DNA of 64,000 nucleotides from MSPOR6 sp964652195 (GTDB lineage Bacteria; Poribacteria; WGA-4E; WGA-3G): the NCBI GenBank assembly GCA_964652195.1, contig CAZZBB010000057.1, forward strand, positions 62,001 to 126,000. The letters run 5' to 3'. A program made the translations under genes and the position numbers. Numbering within the stretch: position 1 is the stretch's first letter; each line of letters opens with the position of its first letter. The notes under the pieces were generated by a model, which did not search any database, had not been told where the DNA came from, and saw only the letters and a program-made list of their open reading frames with translations. Below, one piece after another: positions 25,373 through 35,153 of this stretch.

Positions 25373-26500
25373 ATGAAAATTGACAAAATAGAGTCGTTTT
25401 TCATTGGAAATGGGTATGTAATTCGGATACATACGGATACCGGAATTAGTGGAATTGGACAGACAGCGTGTTGGGGGTATCCAGAAGCAGTAGAGAAAAT
25501 AGTTAATACCTTTGAGAAATACCTCATTGGACAGAATCCTTTACGTATTGAGCATCACTGGCAATACCTATATAGAATGGGACCGTTCAAAGGCACAGCA
25601 TTGTGTGGAGCAATCAGCGCAGTCGATATTGCATTGTGGGATATCAAAGGTAAACACTTCGACGTTCCAATATGGGAATTACTGGGTGGTAATTGTCGGG
25701 ATAAAATTCGATTACACCTATTAGGCGGTGGTGGCACACCAGAAACCATGTTTGAAGCCGCAAAGTCTGCAGTAGAAGAAGGTTTCACTGCACTGAAATT
25801 TGATCCGTTAGTTGGAAATTTTCAAGACATGGCTGTAGACCGTCTGGTGAAAACCGCACGTGATCTTGTCGCTGCTGCACGCGAAGGTGGGGGTCCTGAT
25901 CTTGATCTGATTGTTGAAGTGCATCGTAAGCTGACACCGATGAATAGTATTGTTTTAGAAACCGCTTTAGCACCATTTAATTTGTACTTCATAGAAGATC
26001 CTATACAAATAGATACAATTAAAACACAAGGGGAATTGGCAAAACGAATGACAACACCCCTCGCTATCGGTGAACGATTTACAACAATCTGGGAATTTCG
26101 CGAACTTTTAGAATACGGGGGACCTCAGTATGTACGTCCAGACGTCGGATTAGCAGGTGGATTGACACACTGTAAGAAGATTGCCGCAATTGCAGAATCC
26201 TACCATAGTGCTGTTGTTACACATAATTTCCTTGGACCGCTTATAACTGCAGCATCTCTTCACTTAGATGCAAGTATTCCTAATTTTATTACACAGGAAT
26301 ATACCAAAGCAGATGAATCTGATCAATTTGCAGTATATAAGGTGTCCTATCAACGTGAAGGTGGTTATATTCCGATCCCTGAAGTTCCAGGCTTAGGCGT
26401 TGAACTTGATGATAGTTTGATTGAAAAAACTCCATTCCAACCCATGAATTCAGGTTCTACACCATTGCGTGAAGATGGTTCTGTTGCTTACGCTGTATAG
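25373..26500 (+). CDS. Enolase-superfamily sugar-acid dehydratase (mandelate racemase/galactonate dehydratase-like)
   Basis: 375 aa. GGAGGG lies 7 nt before the ATG. N-terminal capping domain with TDTGISGIGQT and AALWDIKG-type motif (VDIALWDIKGKHFDVPIWELLGG). Barrel domain with Lys in FTALKFDP, metal ligands in VEVHRKL (Glu), FIEDP (Glu) and IGERF (Glu), and a C-terminal His in VVTHNFLGPL as in galactonate- or mannonate-type dehydratases. Predicted to dehydrate an acid sugar; the substrate cannot be fixed from sequence. Followed after 12 bp by a PhyH gene. Confidence 0.85.
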   Translation: MKIDKIESFFIGNGYVIRIHTDTGISGIGQTACWGYPEAVEKIVNTFEKYLIGQNPLRIEHHWQYLYRMGPFKGTALCGAISAVDIALWDIKGKHFDVPIWELLGGNCRDKIRLHLLGGGGTPETMFEAAKSAVEEGFTALKFDPLVGNFQDMAVDRLVKTARDLVAAAREGGGPDLDLIVEVHRKLTPMNSIVLETALAPFNLYFIEDPIQIDTIKTQGELAKRMTTPLAIGERFTTIWEFRELLEYGGPQYVRPDVGLAGGLTHCKKIAAIAESYHSAVVTHNFLGPLITAASLHLDASIPNFITQEYTKADESDQFAVYKVSYQREGGYIPIPEVPGLGVELDDSLIEKTPFQPMNSGSTPLREDGSVAYAV

Positions 26501-26512
26501 GAGGTATAACAG

Positions 26513-27313
26513 ATGAATGCTGATGAGAAATATCTTTTTGACTTGAACGGTTATCTCAGAATTAAGAATGTTCTAACACCTGAAGAAGTAGTATTAGCTA
26601 ACGAAGCAATCGACAAGCATATTGATAGTATGAATATCCGTCCTAAGGAACAGACTCTTGACGGAGGATCACCCCAATTACGTGGTGAACATGGGAGAGG
26701 GGAACTTGGTGGGATGTTGGCTTGGGAGGAACCTTGGTGTAATCCATTCCGTCATATGTTAGCACATCCCAAATTGATACCATATATGAACGTGATATTA
26801 GGAAAAGGTTTCCGTATGGATCATCATATGTTTCTACTGTCAATGGATAAAGGTGCTGAAGGTTTTATCTTCCACGGTTCATCAGGACCCGGATTTGATC
26901 CGAATCAGTATTATATATTCCGTGATGGTCGTATGCATAACGGTTTGACAGTGGTAACCTTTCAGTTGACCGATGTCCCACCGGGTGCTGGTGGCTTGAT
27001 AGTCATTCCGGGTAGTCATAAGAGTAATTATCCATGTCCGCAAGAGATGCGCCTTTTTCAGAATCATCAGGAACATATCCGACAACTTGTCTGTGATGCG
27101 GGTGATGTGATCATTTTTACTGAAGCCGTAACACACGGTACATTACCTTGGACAGCAGACCATCCGAGACGATCAATTCTTACACGGTATACTGCTGGTA
27201 ATATGGCTTATGTGCCAGCATATACAATCCCTGAGTGGGCAAATGATAGACAACGTGCGGTTATGGAACCACCCTATCATTCACGATTGAATCGTCCGAC
27301 ATTAGAAGAGTAA
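26513..27313 (+). CDS. Phytanoyl-CoA dioxygenase (PhyH) family protein
   Basis: 266 aa with GGAGG 9 nt before the ATG. Fe(II)/2-oxoglutarate dioxygenase fold: LFDLNGYLRIKNVLTPEEV at the N-terminus, GAGGLIVIPGSHKSNYP in the core, distal iron His in AVTHGTLPW and the 2-oxoglutarate Arg in RRSILTRY. The first facial ligand pair is less clear (FHGSSGPGFD). Likely hydroxylates a small molecule; the operon suggests a step linked to the sugar-acid enzyme before it. Confidence 0.85.
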   Translation: MNADEKYLFDLNGYLRIKNVLTPEEVVLANEAIDKHIDSMNIRPKEQTLDGGSPQLRGEHGRGELGGMLAWEEPWCNPFRHMLAHPKLIPYMNVILGKGFRMDHHMFLLSMDKGAEGFIFHGSSGPGFDPNQYYIFRDGRMHNGLTVVTFQLTDVPPGAGGLIVIPGSHKSNYPCPQEMRLFQNHQEHIRQLVCDAGDVIIFTEAVTHGTLPWTADHPRRSILTRYTAGNMAYVPAYTIPEWANDRQRAVMEPPYHSRLNRPTLEE

Positions 27314-27371
27314 TCAAAAAACCTGTTTTCTACGTTGACAAGACCGTCAACTTCAATAAGGACAAATAATC

Positions 27372-28433
27372 ATGTCATCTTCAACAAGTGCCATTCTTGG
27401 ATTGATTTTTCTGGGGATAGCCAATGCATCTGTATTCTTAATGTTCAAGTTATGGGGGTATCCATTTAATTCGGAAACACATAAAAGTGAAGCACCAACC
27501 GGATTAACACTTTTACATCGTTTCCTTGGTTATTCTTATGCCATACTCTACATTTTTATGATGTGGCATATGATTCCCCGGCTATGGAATTATCAAGTTG
27601 AATTACCTCCCCGTACTGTGGCTCATTTGATGCTTGGAATCACAATTGGGGTGCTAATCCTTGTTAAAATCGCCATCCTCCGTTTCTTTAGGCATTTTGA
27701 AGAAGCAATGCCATATATTGGTGTAACCTTATTAATATGTACATATCTATTAATCGGATTGTCTGTCCCGTTCACATTTCGTGAAACTGTTCTTAGAGCG
27801 CAGACAGGGGCATTCAGCGATGAAGGTATTGCCAGAACTCGTCAATTAATCGAGAATGCAGGATTACCACCTGAAGCCCCACTTGATGAACTGGCATCTA
27901 AACGAAAGTTGCGGGATGGTCAATATGTATTACAGAGAAAATGTGTTGTCTGTCATGATTTACGGACAATTCTTGCAAAACCACGTACACCACCGGATTG
28001 GGTACGTCTTGTGAAGCGAATGGCTGAAAAGCCAATAATTGGAGAGCCAATTTTCCCTGAAGAGGAATGGAGTGTATCAACATACTTAATTGCAATCACT
28101 CCTAACTTAAAATCCGCTGTAAAACAGCAACGTGAACAAAAGATGAGAACTGATGAAGCAAAGGCTGCAGCTGAAATTGCCGCATCAGTCATGAATGAAG
28201 AACCAACTATGAATATACTAACCGATCCCTATAATGAAGCGATGGCAAAAAAACTCTTTGAAGAGAAATGTTCCCTGTGTCATCCGCTTACAGATGTTGA
28301 AGATTATCCGCCACGGTCTAAAGAAGAGACAACAGAAGTTATTTCGCGGATGATTGATAACGGTTTATTTCTTGAAGAAAGAGAGATTGAGTTGATTACA
28401 CGTTATGTAAACGATAATTATCTTGATAATTAA
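27372..28433 (+). CDS. Membrane di-haem cytochrome c protein
   Basis: 353 aa. Four membrane helices in residues 1-135 (ILGLIFLGIANASVFLMF, FLGYSYAILYIFMMWHMIP, LMLGITIGVLILVKIAIL, GVTLLICTYLLIGLS) with His residues suited to b-type haem. Two c-type haem sites follow, CVVCH (about 191) and CSLCH (about 300), separated by a helical, charged linker. Probably passes electrons across or at the membrane. Its place between a dioxygenase and an SRPBCC gene suggests it serves a redox step of this cluster. Confidence 0.8.
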   Translation: MSSSTSAILGLIFLGIANASVFLMFKLWGYPFNSETHKSEAPTGLTLLHRFLGYSYAILYIFMMWHMIPRLWNYQVELPPRTVAHLMLGITIGVLILVKIAILRFFRHFEEAMPYIGVTLLICTYLLIGLSVPFTFRETVLRAQTGAFSDEGIARTRQLIENAGLPPEAPLDELASKRKLRDGQYVLQRKCVVCHDLRTILAKPRTPPDWVRLVKRMAEKPIIGEPIFPEEEWSVSTYLIAITPNLKSAVKQQREQKMRTDEAKAAAEIAASVMNEEPTMNILTDPYNEAMAKKLFEEKCSLCHPLTDVEDYPPRSKEETTEVISRMIDNGLFLEEREIELITRYVNDNYLDN

Positions 28434-28467
28434 TTAAACTTTTTCGATTGATACAGGTATTTTTACT

Positions 28468-28914
28468 ATGAATAGCTTCGTATTTTGTACTGAACATCTA
28501 ATTGAAAAGCCACAAGAAGAGGTGTTTTCATTTTTTTCTAATGCTTATAATCTAACTAAAATCAGTCCTCCATGGTTAAGTTTTGAAGTCCTTAATCCCC
28601 CTCCAATTACAATGGATGTAGGAACAAGAATTGATTACCAATTGAAACTACACGGAATACCAATGCGTGTACAGTGCGAAATTACATCGTGGCATCCACC
28701 TTATGCCTTTGTAGATGAACAACGAAAAGGTCCCTATCGAGGTTGGGTTCATACACATACCTTTGGTGAGACTGATATTGGTACAATTATAGGAGATAAG
28801 GTAGAGTACAAAGTTCTGGGAGGTGATTTGGTTAATCGATTATTTATTCGACGATACATTATGAGAATCTTTGAATTTCGTACAATGAAATTACAGGAGA
28901 TATTGAATCCATAA
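28468..28914 (+). CDS. SRPBCC-fold protein
   Basis: 148 aa, the usual size. Helix-grip pattern: HLIEKPQEEVFSFFSNAYNLTKISPPWL, then GTRIDYQLKLHGIPMRVQCEITSW, FVDEQRKGPYRGWVHTHTF and a long C-terminal helix. Similar proteins (COG4276 type) bind hydrophobic ligands and often sit beside sugar epimerases or oxidoreductases. Ligand unknown. Last gene of the 25.4-28.9 kb cluster. Confidence 0.8.
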   Translation: MNSFVFCTEHLIEKPQEEVFSFFSNAYNLTKISPPWLSFEVLNPPPITMDVGTRIDYQLKLHGIPMRVQCEITSWHPPYAFVDEQRKGPYRGWVHTHTFGETDIGTIIGDKVEYKVLGGDLVNRLFIRRYIMRIFEFRTMKLQEILNP

Positions 28915-29036
28915 TAAAATAGATACGGTTTATGAAGGTTAAATGAACATCTCGGTTTAAGCGTTTGGCTCTTTTGTTGGACAGGATTCGAACCCGATCC
29001 TCTCTTCTGTAGGAGGGAATACCCAGTCCTATTCTT

Positions 29037-29150
29037 ATACCATTTCTGATATATCACGACTCTCTTTTGTAGCATAAACTTTTAGTTTGTGCTACACAAC
29101 ACTTCATTTATAGCTATTGCTAATGGGACAAAAATTAATAGAATAGGTAT
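29037..29150 (+). repeat. MITE-like element, copy A
   Basis: 114 bp from ATACCATTTCTGATA to ATAGGTAT, with an internal hairpin GTAGCATAAACT-TTT-AGTTTGTGCTAC. Same length and layout as 35154-35267. Ends resemble the IS630 relic at 24035. A second, partial right-half copy follows at about 29250-29315 (TTTGTGCAGTATTTCAAGAC). The 490-bp gap otherwise shows nothing. Confidence 0.75.
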
Positions 29151-29406
29151 AAGGTCCATTAAGTGTAACACAAACTTCATGAAGTTTAAATAATACTTTG
29201 GGTAATTGACGGGCAATGAATCACCCGTTAATAAATTTCTGAATTAATAACTTAATCTTCATCGAGTTTGTGCAGTATTTCAAGACATCCATAACAACTG
29301 TACATGGGTTAAACATCGCACACCCACATCAGTAATCCATCTTGACAATCCTTCCTTATTCTGTTATCATAACCTGATATTAAAACACATTAATCTATGG
29401 TTAAAT

Positions 29407-31371
29407 ATGCGCCAATATACTCAAAAATTTACATATATATCCCTCCTCGTAATCTCTCTACTTTTCACATCTCATGGATTCACTCAAACATTTGTAATAG
29501 TAGAAATGCAGAATGGTGATAGACTAACAGGAGAATGGCTAAATGGGAATGATACCCATTTTGAAATCGAATATAATGGACAAATAATCAGACTACCTTT
29601 AGAAGGTAATATACTCAATTTTACAACAAATTTAGAAAACCTACCGAATCAAACTGCAACGAAGCACTATCGTAATGCCCGCGACCTGTTAGATTTACTA
29701 CTCCCCGAATTAGCAATCAGACAATTCGAAAAAGCTTTGGAAGAATCACCAAAATTCGTCGATGCACATTACCAACTTGGATTACTCTACAACACAAATG
29801 AACAGATAGGTAAGGCACTTGATAGCTTTCGTTCCGTTGCAATAATTGACTCAGAAAAATATAACAACCTACCACAGACACTTCAAGAAATTGGAACAAA
29901 GGCAATTGAATCAGAAGATTATACCAATGCAGCAAGAGCCTATCAGATAGTTCTTAATTATTATCCTGAACACGATTCCATCGGACCACTAAGTTATATT
30001 ACTGGATTTCTTCTTGTTGAAAACCTAAATGATCTTGTATCTGGTCTTGAACTCCTGCAGGAAACTGTGGGGAAATTTCCACAATTACCTCAACATGAAA
30101 AAGCAGTGTTTCTTGTAGGAAATTTACAGGCAGATACAGAGTTTTTGGATGCTGCATTACGAACTTTGGAAAAATTTGTAGAACTCTATCCAGACAGTGA
30201 ATTCGTTGATGATGCATACTTGAAACAAGCCATCATCCATTTGCAATTAGGTAATAGGGAAAATGCTGTAAGCATGGCACAGGGAATCCTAAGAATTACT
30301 GATGATCAAACCATAATAGATCAGGCAAAGGATGTTAGACAAGCAAGTGCATGGAACATATATACACAGGATCTACCTGATACAAACATTCAGGCTATTG
30401 CTGTTGATGGAACATCCCTCTGGATAGGTACACCCAAAGGTATTGTCCAAATCGAAACCAAAGGTCATGGAAAATGGCAGATAAATGAAGGTATTCCATG
30501 GAAGATTAATGAGTTTGAACAACTAACTTCAATTCCAGATGTATGCGCAATTACTGTCAACCCACTTGATGTATGGATAGGCACAAGAAATCAAGGGATT
30601 ATACACTACAATAAAGACACAAAAGCAGTAACAAATTATACGATTGACGATGGATTACCAAGTATGTGGGTTCGTGATATTAAAATGGATGATAAAGAAA
30701 TATGGTTTGCTACAGATGCCGGTCTAATTCGTCGAGATCTAACCACAGGAATGCAACTTCACTATAACCAAGAAAACAATAATATACCAGACAACATACA
30801 TTCGATTGCAATGACACCAGATACAATATGGGTAGGAACATCAGGAGAGGACATATCAATATACAATCGTCAGCTGGATGAATGGAACCAGATTGGATTT
30901 GTAGATCTTAACCCAGAGATAAGAATTGTTCGATTTGATACAATTGGAAATAAGACTTTTTTCTCTTGGGTGAATGATGAAGAAAAATCAAATGGATATT
31001 TTGAATCTGGTTGGAGCGGTTCAAATGCATCAACTACACCTGTATCCGCGGGAACAGAAGACTTGTCACTTTTGGATGATATATTCATTACTGGTTTTGC
31101 TGAGAATACAATCCCGCAACCAATATCTGAAAATGGACAAAGTGATACTACCAAACTGACATTATGGCTGGCTATGAGCGACTATGTAGCAATTAATCAC
31201 GACTATACAAATACGCCAGAATGGGATGGCGCAATTGGGTATCCAAAAGTGTTAGTAGAAGGTCTTACGATACAGTGTATTGCTGTTGACAACGATAGGA
31301 TATGGATTGGAACAACAAAGGGTATGTTAATGTTAGAAAAGGAGAAATTCACCGAAACAAACGTTGATTGA
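29407..31371 (+). CDS. Secreted TPR and regulator-propeller protein
   Basis: 654 aa. Signal peptide (YISLLVISLLFTSHGFTQ). Residues about 25-65 may be a small beta domain (VEMQNGDRLTGEWLNGND). Residues about 80-315 are TPR repeats (PKFVDAHYQLGLLYNTNEQIGKAL; YAD..AARAYQIVL type). From about 320 to the end are blades of the two-component-regulator propeller type (IQAIAVDGTSLWIGTPKGI, VCAITVNPLDVWIGTRNQG, DKEIWFATDAGLI). No histidine kinase domain follows, so it is a stand-alone extracytoplasmic binding protein. Confidence 0.8.
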   Translation: MRQYTQKFTYISLLVISLLFTSHGFTQTFVIVEMQNGDRLTGEWLNGNDTHFEIEYNGQIIRLPLEGNILNFTTNLENLPNQTATKHYRNARDLLDLLLPELAIRQFEKALEESPKFVDAHYQLGLLYNTNEQIGKALDSFRSVAIIDSEKYNNLPQTLQEIGTKAIESEDYTNAARAYQIVLNYYPEHDSIGPLSYITGFLLVENLNDLVSGLELLQETVGKFPQLPQHEKAVFLVGNLQADTEFLDAALRTLEKFVELYPDSEFVDDAYLKQAIIHLQLGNRENAVSMAQGILRITDDQTIIDQAKDVRQASAWNIYTQDLPDTNIQAIAVDGTSLWIGTPKGIVQIETKGHGKWQINEGIPWKINEFEQLTSIPDVCAITVNPLDVWIGTRNQGIIHYNKDTKAVTNYTIDDGLPSMWVRDIKMDDKEIWFATDAGLIRRDLTTGMQLHYNQENNNIPDNIHSIAMTPDTIWVGTSGEDISIYNRQLDEWNQIGFVDLNPEIRIVRFDTIGNKTFFSWVNDEEKSNGYFESGWSGSNASTTPVSAGTEDLSLLDDIFITGFAENTIPQPISENGQSDTTKLTLWLAMSDYVAINHDYTNTPEWDGAIGYPKVLVEGLTIQCIAVDNDRIWIGTTKGMLMLEKEKFTETNVD

Positions 31372-31417
31372 TGCTTCAGAGGTATAAAAATCAGTTGTAA
31401 TACATATTTACAGACCG

Positions 31418-31490
31418 ACGAATTCCCGGGGAATGTCCTAATGTCATTCATAACGTTGATTCCTTGACTCCTTGATTCCTTGATTTGAGG
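31418..31490 (+). repeat. Dispersed hairpin repeat (GAATGCC type)
   Basis: GGGGAATGTCCTAATGTCATTC followed by ATAACGTTGATTCCTTGAC and further CCTTGATT units; related to 21085-21175. Confidence 0.6.
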
Positions 31491-31552
31491 GGCGAAATGT
31501 ATATCCTTAAATTGACCCCTATAACGCGGTTTCTAACCAATTCAGACATCAA

Positions 31553-32404
31553 ATGATGGAACAAACCTCTAACAGACAGATCATACGCTGGAATCAGTTA
31601 GATGCAGTACCTATAGCTGACGAATTGGTGGTTGAAGAACCACTTGAAATTCGTATAGGAGAACAAAGTCTCATCGTTGTAATGAGGACACCCGGACATG
31701 ATTTTGAACTGGCTGCCGGTTTTCTCTACACCGAAAATCTTATCAAAACCGGAGATGACATTCTACTTATCACCTATTGTGAGGATGAAAACGAAAATTC
31801 TGAAACAGAGAAAGAAGGTTCAATTCCGTCATTTCAAAACATTGTCAATGTCCGTCTAACTGAAGAACTAACTCTTGATCAACAGGAAGGTTGGCAACGG
31901 AACTTTCATGCAAATGCAAGCTGCGGTCTTTGTGGGAAAATGACGATCGACTCCGTAAGGCTTCAGGTTGATCCAATTAACACGGATTTTGTAATAAACC
32001 GAAAGGTGTTTTACAGACTGAATGCTGGTCTACGGGAGGAACAAACTGTTTTTGAAAAGACCGGGGGATTACATGCCGCGGGACTTTTTGATGAAAATGG
32101 AAAACTTCTTATTCTACGTGAGGATATTGGCAGACACAACGCTGTTGACAAAGTCATTGGACAAGCACTTCTATCAAATATGATTCCACTTGATAAGCAT
32201 GTTCTGATGGTGAGTGGACGTGCAAGTTTCGAAATTTTACAGAAGGCGTTATTCGCACGTATACCAATAGTTGTTGCTGTTTCTGCAGCTTCTTCACTTG
32301 CAGTTGACTTAGCAGAAGAAGGAAATATAACGTTAATTGGATTCATGCGAGATAAGAAAATGGTAGTTTATAGCCATCCTGAACGAATTCACATGTCCAA
32401 CTAA
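31553..32404 (+). CDS. fdhD: Formate dehydrogenase accessory sulfurtransferase
   Basis: 283 aa (start ATG 31553 or the next codon). FdhD passes sulfur from IscS to the molybdenum cofactor of formate dehydrogenases. Seen: EEPLEIRIG, TPGHDFELAAGFLYTE, the CxxC sulfur-relay motif in ASCGLCGK (about 124-127), GGLHAAGLFDE, REDIGRHNAVDKVIG and VSGRASFEILQKAL. Complete. No formate dehydrogenase gene is in the window, so its partner lies elsewhere. Confidence 0.94.
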   Translation: MMEQTSNRQIIRWNQLDAVPIADELVVEEPLEIRIGEQSLIVVMRTPGHDFELAAGFLYTENLIKTGDDILLITYCEDENENSETEKEGSIPSFQNIVNVRLTEELTLDQQEGWQRNFHANASCGLCGKMTIDSVRLQVDPINTDFVINRKVFYRLNAGLREEQTVFEKTGGLHAAGLFDENGKLLILREDIGRHNAVDKVIGQALLSNMIPLDKHVLMVSGRASFEILQKALFARIPIVVAVSAASSLAVDLAEEGNITLIGFMRDKKMVVYSHPERIHMSN

Positions 32405-32417
32405 CAATCATCTTGAG

Positions 32418-32486
32418 ATGTAGGAGGGAACGCCGATTCCCGATTATCACTAAGTTAAGTCGCTATTCGGATATCGCTCCTACAGA
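32418..32486 (+). repeat. TGTAGGAG...CTCCTACA repeat
   Basis: Inverted repeat with ends TGTAGGAG and CTCCTACA around GGGAACGCCGATTCCCGAT. Related ends occur at 41344-41393 and fragments at about 29008 and 58834. Confidence 0.5.
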
Positions 32487-32632
32487 GATTTTGGGATATT
32501 ATTGTCAATGTTCACTATAAATCTAATGTTTACTATATATTCCTATCTTTTTCAGTTGTAGTGTCTCTAAATTACATTCAAACCTTAGAACCTACAACAT
32601 ATTATTTGTAGGTACAGAATACGGAGTATAAT

Positions 32633-32920
32633 ATGAACTTCCTTTTCGAAAGCATACAAGCAACTGTCAATCTGCTTTTCCTAATAGTTATACTGGGTAC
32701 ATTAGTTATCTCATGGATTTATGCCTATAAGTTAAAAAAACAGCATAATGCTGATTTTCCATGGGGTTAGGCTTTGATGATAGTTGGCATAGAGGTCGCA
32801 GCTTGGTTAGGTTTTACTATTTTCTTTGAAATATTCCAAAAACATTGGATAATAATTACTATTGTCGGATTAATTGCAATATACATAATAAGTTCACGAA
32901 AAAAGAAAAAGTTTGTCTAA
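32633..32920 (+). pseudogene. Small membrane-protein frame split by an in-frame TAG
   Basis: ATG at 32633 after CGGAG. The frame gives MNFLFESIQATVNLLFL through KKQHNADFPWG, then TAG at 32768-32770, and continues in the same frame as ALMIVGIEVAAWLGF through SSRKKKKFV to TAA at 32918. Each half has a hydrophobic helix and the second ends in a Lys-rich tail, so the whole would be a 95-residue two- or three-helix membrane protein. Either a nonsense mutation, two tiny genes (second ATG at 32777), or amber readthrough. No family recognised. Confidence 0.55.
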
Positions 32921-32983
32921 TTTGATAGAAATGTAATAAATAGGTCTTTAACTACCTAAATCATATTCTATTATGGGGGAATT

Positions 32984-34036
32984 ATGCCTCGAACCGGACG
33001 TGCTGTCGTTGCATACGGTCAAGATTTTGAGATACGTGAATATCCCGTTCCTGATCCTGAACCAAAAACCGTACTCTTACGTCAAGAGTTAGCAGGAATC
33101 TGTGGTACCGATCTCCATAACTGGCAAAATGGATTCAAGACTGAAATCTTATTAGGACATGAAAATGTCGGAATCGTCGAAGCCATTGGAGAGGGTGTAA
33201 CAGAAGATTATGTTGGTAAACCTATAAAAGAGGGTGATAGAGTTATCTTCGCACCGGGAACAGATTACGGTGGATACGGTTTTCAGTGGAATCCAGATGA
33301 AGCACCGCATTTTCGCGGAGGTTTTGCGGATTACATGTACCTTACATACCCAAATACCTGTTTTATGAAAACCGATGCATCTCCGGAAGTTGCTGTGCTT
33401 ACCGAACCTTTCACTGTCGGTGTGCATGCAGTGATGCGAGGCGAAATCAAATTTGGAGATACTGTCGTAGTTCAAGGTTCTGGTGCAATCGGATTGGTAA
33501 CCCTTGCATGTGCCAAATTAAATGGTGCAGGTAAATTAATCATGGTAGGTGGACCAGCAGGACGTCTTGAATTGGCAAAACGATTTGGAGCGGATGTTAC
33601 TATTGATATAGAAGAAATCACCACTGTTGAAGAACGAACTGAACTCGTTAAGTCAGAAACACCACGTGGAGAAGGGGCAGATGTTGTCTTTGAATGTGCA
33701 GGTTTTCTACCGGCTACACCTGAGGGATTGGGATATACCCGTCGAAGCGGAACTTTCGTAGAGGTTGGTCATTTTGTTGACATGGGTTCAATAGACTTCA
33801 ATATAAACCAACTTCTTATACGAAAGAATCTTAGACTTGAAGCAATCTGGGGAAGTCATTACGATCACTTCGTTCGAGGACTGCCACTACTTGAAAAGAG
33901 TGACCTGCCTTTTGCTGATATGGTGAGTCACGAATTACCACTTTCACAAGTTGAAGACGGCTTTAAAGCACTTGATGGTGGTTACCGTATTAACGGGGAA
34001 ACAGCAATAAAAATCGCCGTCCGTGCAGAAGAATAA
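32984..34036 (+). CDS. Zinc-dependent medium-chain alcohol/polyol dehydrogenase
   Basis: 350 aa, MDR superfamily. Catalytic zinc ligands in GICGTDLH (Cys and Asp/His region), GHENVG (His-Glu), and Glu in VLTEPF; no four-Cys structural zinc lobe is evident. NAD(P) site VVQGSGAIGLVTLACAK and MVGGPAGRLELAKRFGADVTI. Likely oxidises a sugar, polyol or threonine-like alcohol. Followed after 31 bp by a Gfo/Idh gene with its own ribosome site. Confidence 0.87.
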   Translation: MPRTGRAVVAYGQDFEIREYPVPDPEPKTVLLRQELAGICGTDLHNWQNGFKTEILLGHENVGIVEAIGEGVTEDYVGKPIKEGDRVIFAPGTDYGGYGFQWNPDEAPHFRGGFADYMYLTYPNTCFMKTDASPEVAVLTEPFTVGVHAVMRGEIKFGDTVVVQGSGAIGLVTLACAKLNGAGKLIMVGGPAGRLELAKRFGADVTIDIEEITTVEERTELVKSETPRGEGADVVFECAGFLPATPEGLGYTRRSGTFVEVGHFVDMGSIDFNINQLLIRKNLRLEAIWGSHYDHFVRGLPLLEKSDLPFADMVSHELPLSQVEDGFKALDGGYRINGETAIKIAVRAEE

Positions 34037-34067
34037 ACTGTATAATCTATCATTTAGGAGAATAATA

Positions 34068-35084
34068 ATGGCAAAAACCTATCGCGTTGGCTTCGCTTCA
34101 TTAGTACACGACCATGTGTGGGGTGAGTTAAATCAATGGAAAAAACACCCAAACGTTGAAATCGTCGCAGCAGGAGATGTCAACGCGGAATTAAGAGATC
34201 AATTCAAAGATGAATCTGGTGTCAATAATGTCTACGACTCTTGGCAGGAAATGATTGATAAGGAAGAATTAGATATCGTTCAAGCATGTGGAGAAAACAA
34301 CGCTGGACCAGGAATCGTTAGTGCTGCTGCTGCAAAAGGTATACACGTTCTATCCGAAAAACCTATGGCTGCCCGGTTATCACAAGCCGATGAAATGCTT
34401 TCTACCGCAGACAAGGCTGGTATATACCTAATGATTAACTGGCCCACCGCCTGGAACCCTGCCCTCAACACCACCATTCAATTGATCAAAGATGGTGCAA
34501 TCGGTGACATTTTCTACTTCAAATGGCGTTCTGCACATAACGGTCCAAAAGAAATCGGTTGTTCAAAGTACTTCTATGAATGGCTCTACGATGAAGAGAA
34601 AAATGGCGCAGGTGCACTAATGGATTATTGCTGTTATTGCGCTGATATGTGTGCATACCTACTCGGTCTACCAGAACAAGTGACTGGTTTCCGGGGTACA
34701 TTTGTTAAGGATTATCCATTACCGGACGACAATGCAGTCATCGTGATGAAATACGGGAATGCCTTCGGTATTACTGAAGCATCATGGACACAAAAAACAG
34801 GTTATATCACACCAAATCCTGTTGTATATGGAACAGAAGGTGCATTGTCTGTCACCGGAAACCAAGTAAATCTCCATCCTGCTGGTGGTGATGCACAAGT
34901 CATTGATCCTGATCCCATACCTGAAGGTAGAAGAAACGCACCCGAGTATCTGATACATTGCATAGAAAATGATGAACCAATTGAAGGTTTATGTTCCCCC
35001 AAAGTCAGTAGAGATGCACAGGAGATTTTAGAAGCAGGATTGGTTTCGTCAGATAGTGGACAAGTCGTTAACTTGCCAATATAA
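34068..35084 (+). CDS. Gfo/Idh/MocA-family oxidoreductase
   Basis: 338 aa from the ATG at 34068, which follows TAGGAG; a longer frame to 34023 overlaps the upstream gene and is rejected. Rossmann N-terminus (RVGFASLVHDHVWGELNQWKK..VEIVAAGDVN), then the family motif VLSEKPMAARLSQADEM with the conserved Lys of EKP. C-terminal dimerisation domain with DYCCYCADMCAYLLGLP. NAD(P)-dependent oxidation of a cyclic polyol or sugar; substrate unknown. Confidence 0.88.
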   Translation: MAKTYRVGFASLVHDHVWGELNQWKKHPNVEIVAAGDVNAELRDQFKDESGVNNVYDSWQEMIDKEELDIVQACGENNAGPGIVSAAAAKGIHVLSEKPMAARLSQADEMLSTADKAGIYLMINWPTAWNPALNTTIQLIKDGAIGDIFYFKWRSAHNGPKEIGCSKYFYEWLYDEEKNGAGALMDYCCYCADMCAYLLGLPEQVTGFRGTFVKDYPLPDDNAVIVMKYGNAFGITEASWTQKTGYITPNPVVYGTEGALSVTGNQVNLHPAGGDAQVIDPDPIPEGRRNAPEYLIHCIENDEPIEGLCSPKVSRDAQEILEAGLVSSDSGQVVNLPI

Positions 35085-35153
35085 ATATATCACTTTTATA
35101 GTGAAACGTGTTGTCTTCCACACTTCACTATGTTCTTGTAAATTTTTTGAATA

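Noticed and set aside
28981..29000. tRNA T-arm-like GGATTCGAACCC (minus strand GGGTTCGAATCC)
   Set aside because: The arm pairs poorly and no acceptor stem, anticodon or D arm fits upstream; at most a tRNA fragment.
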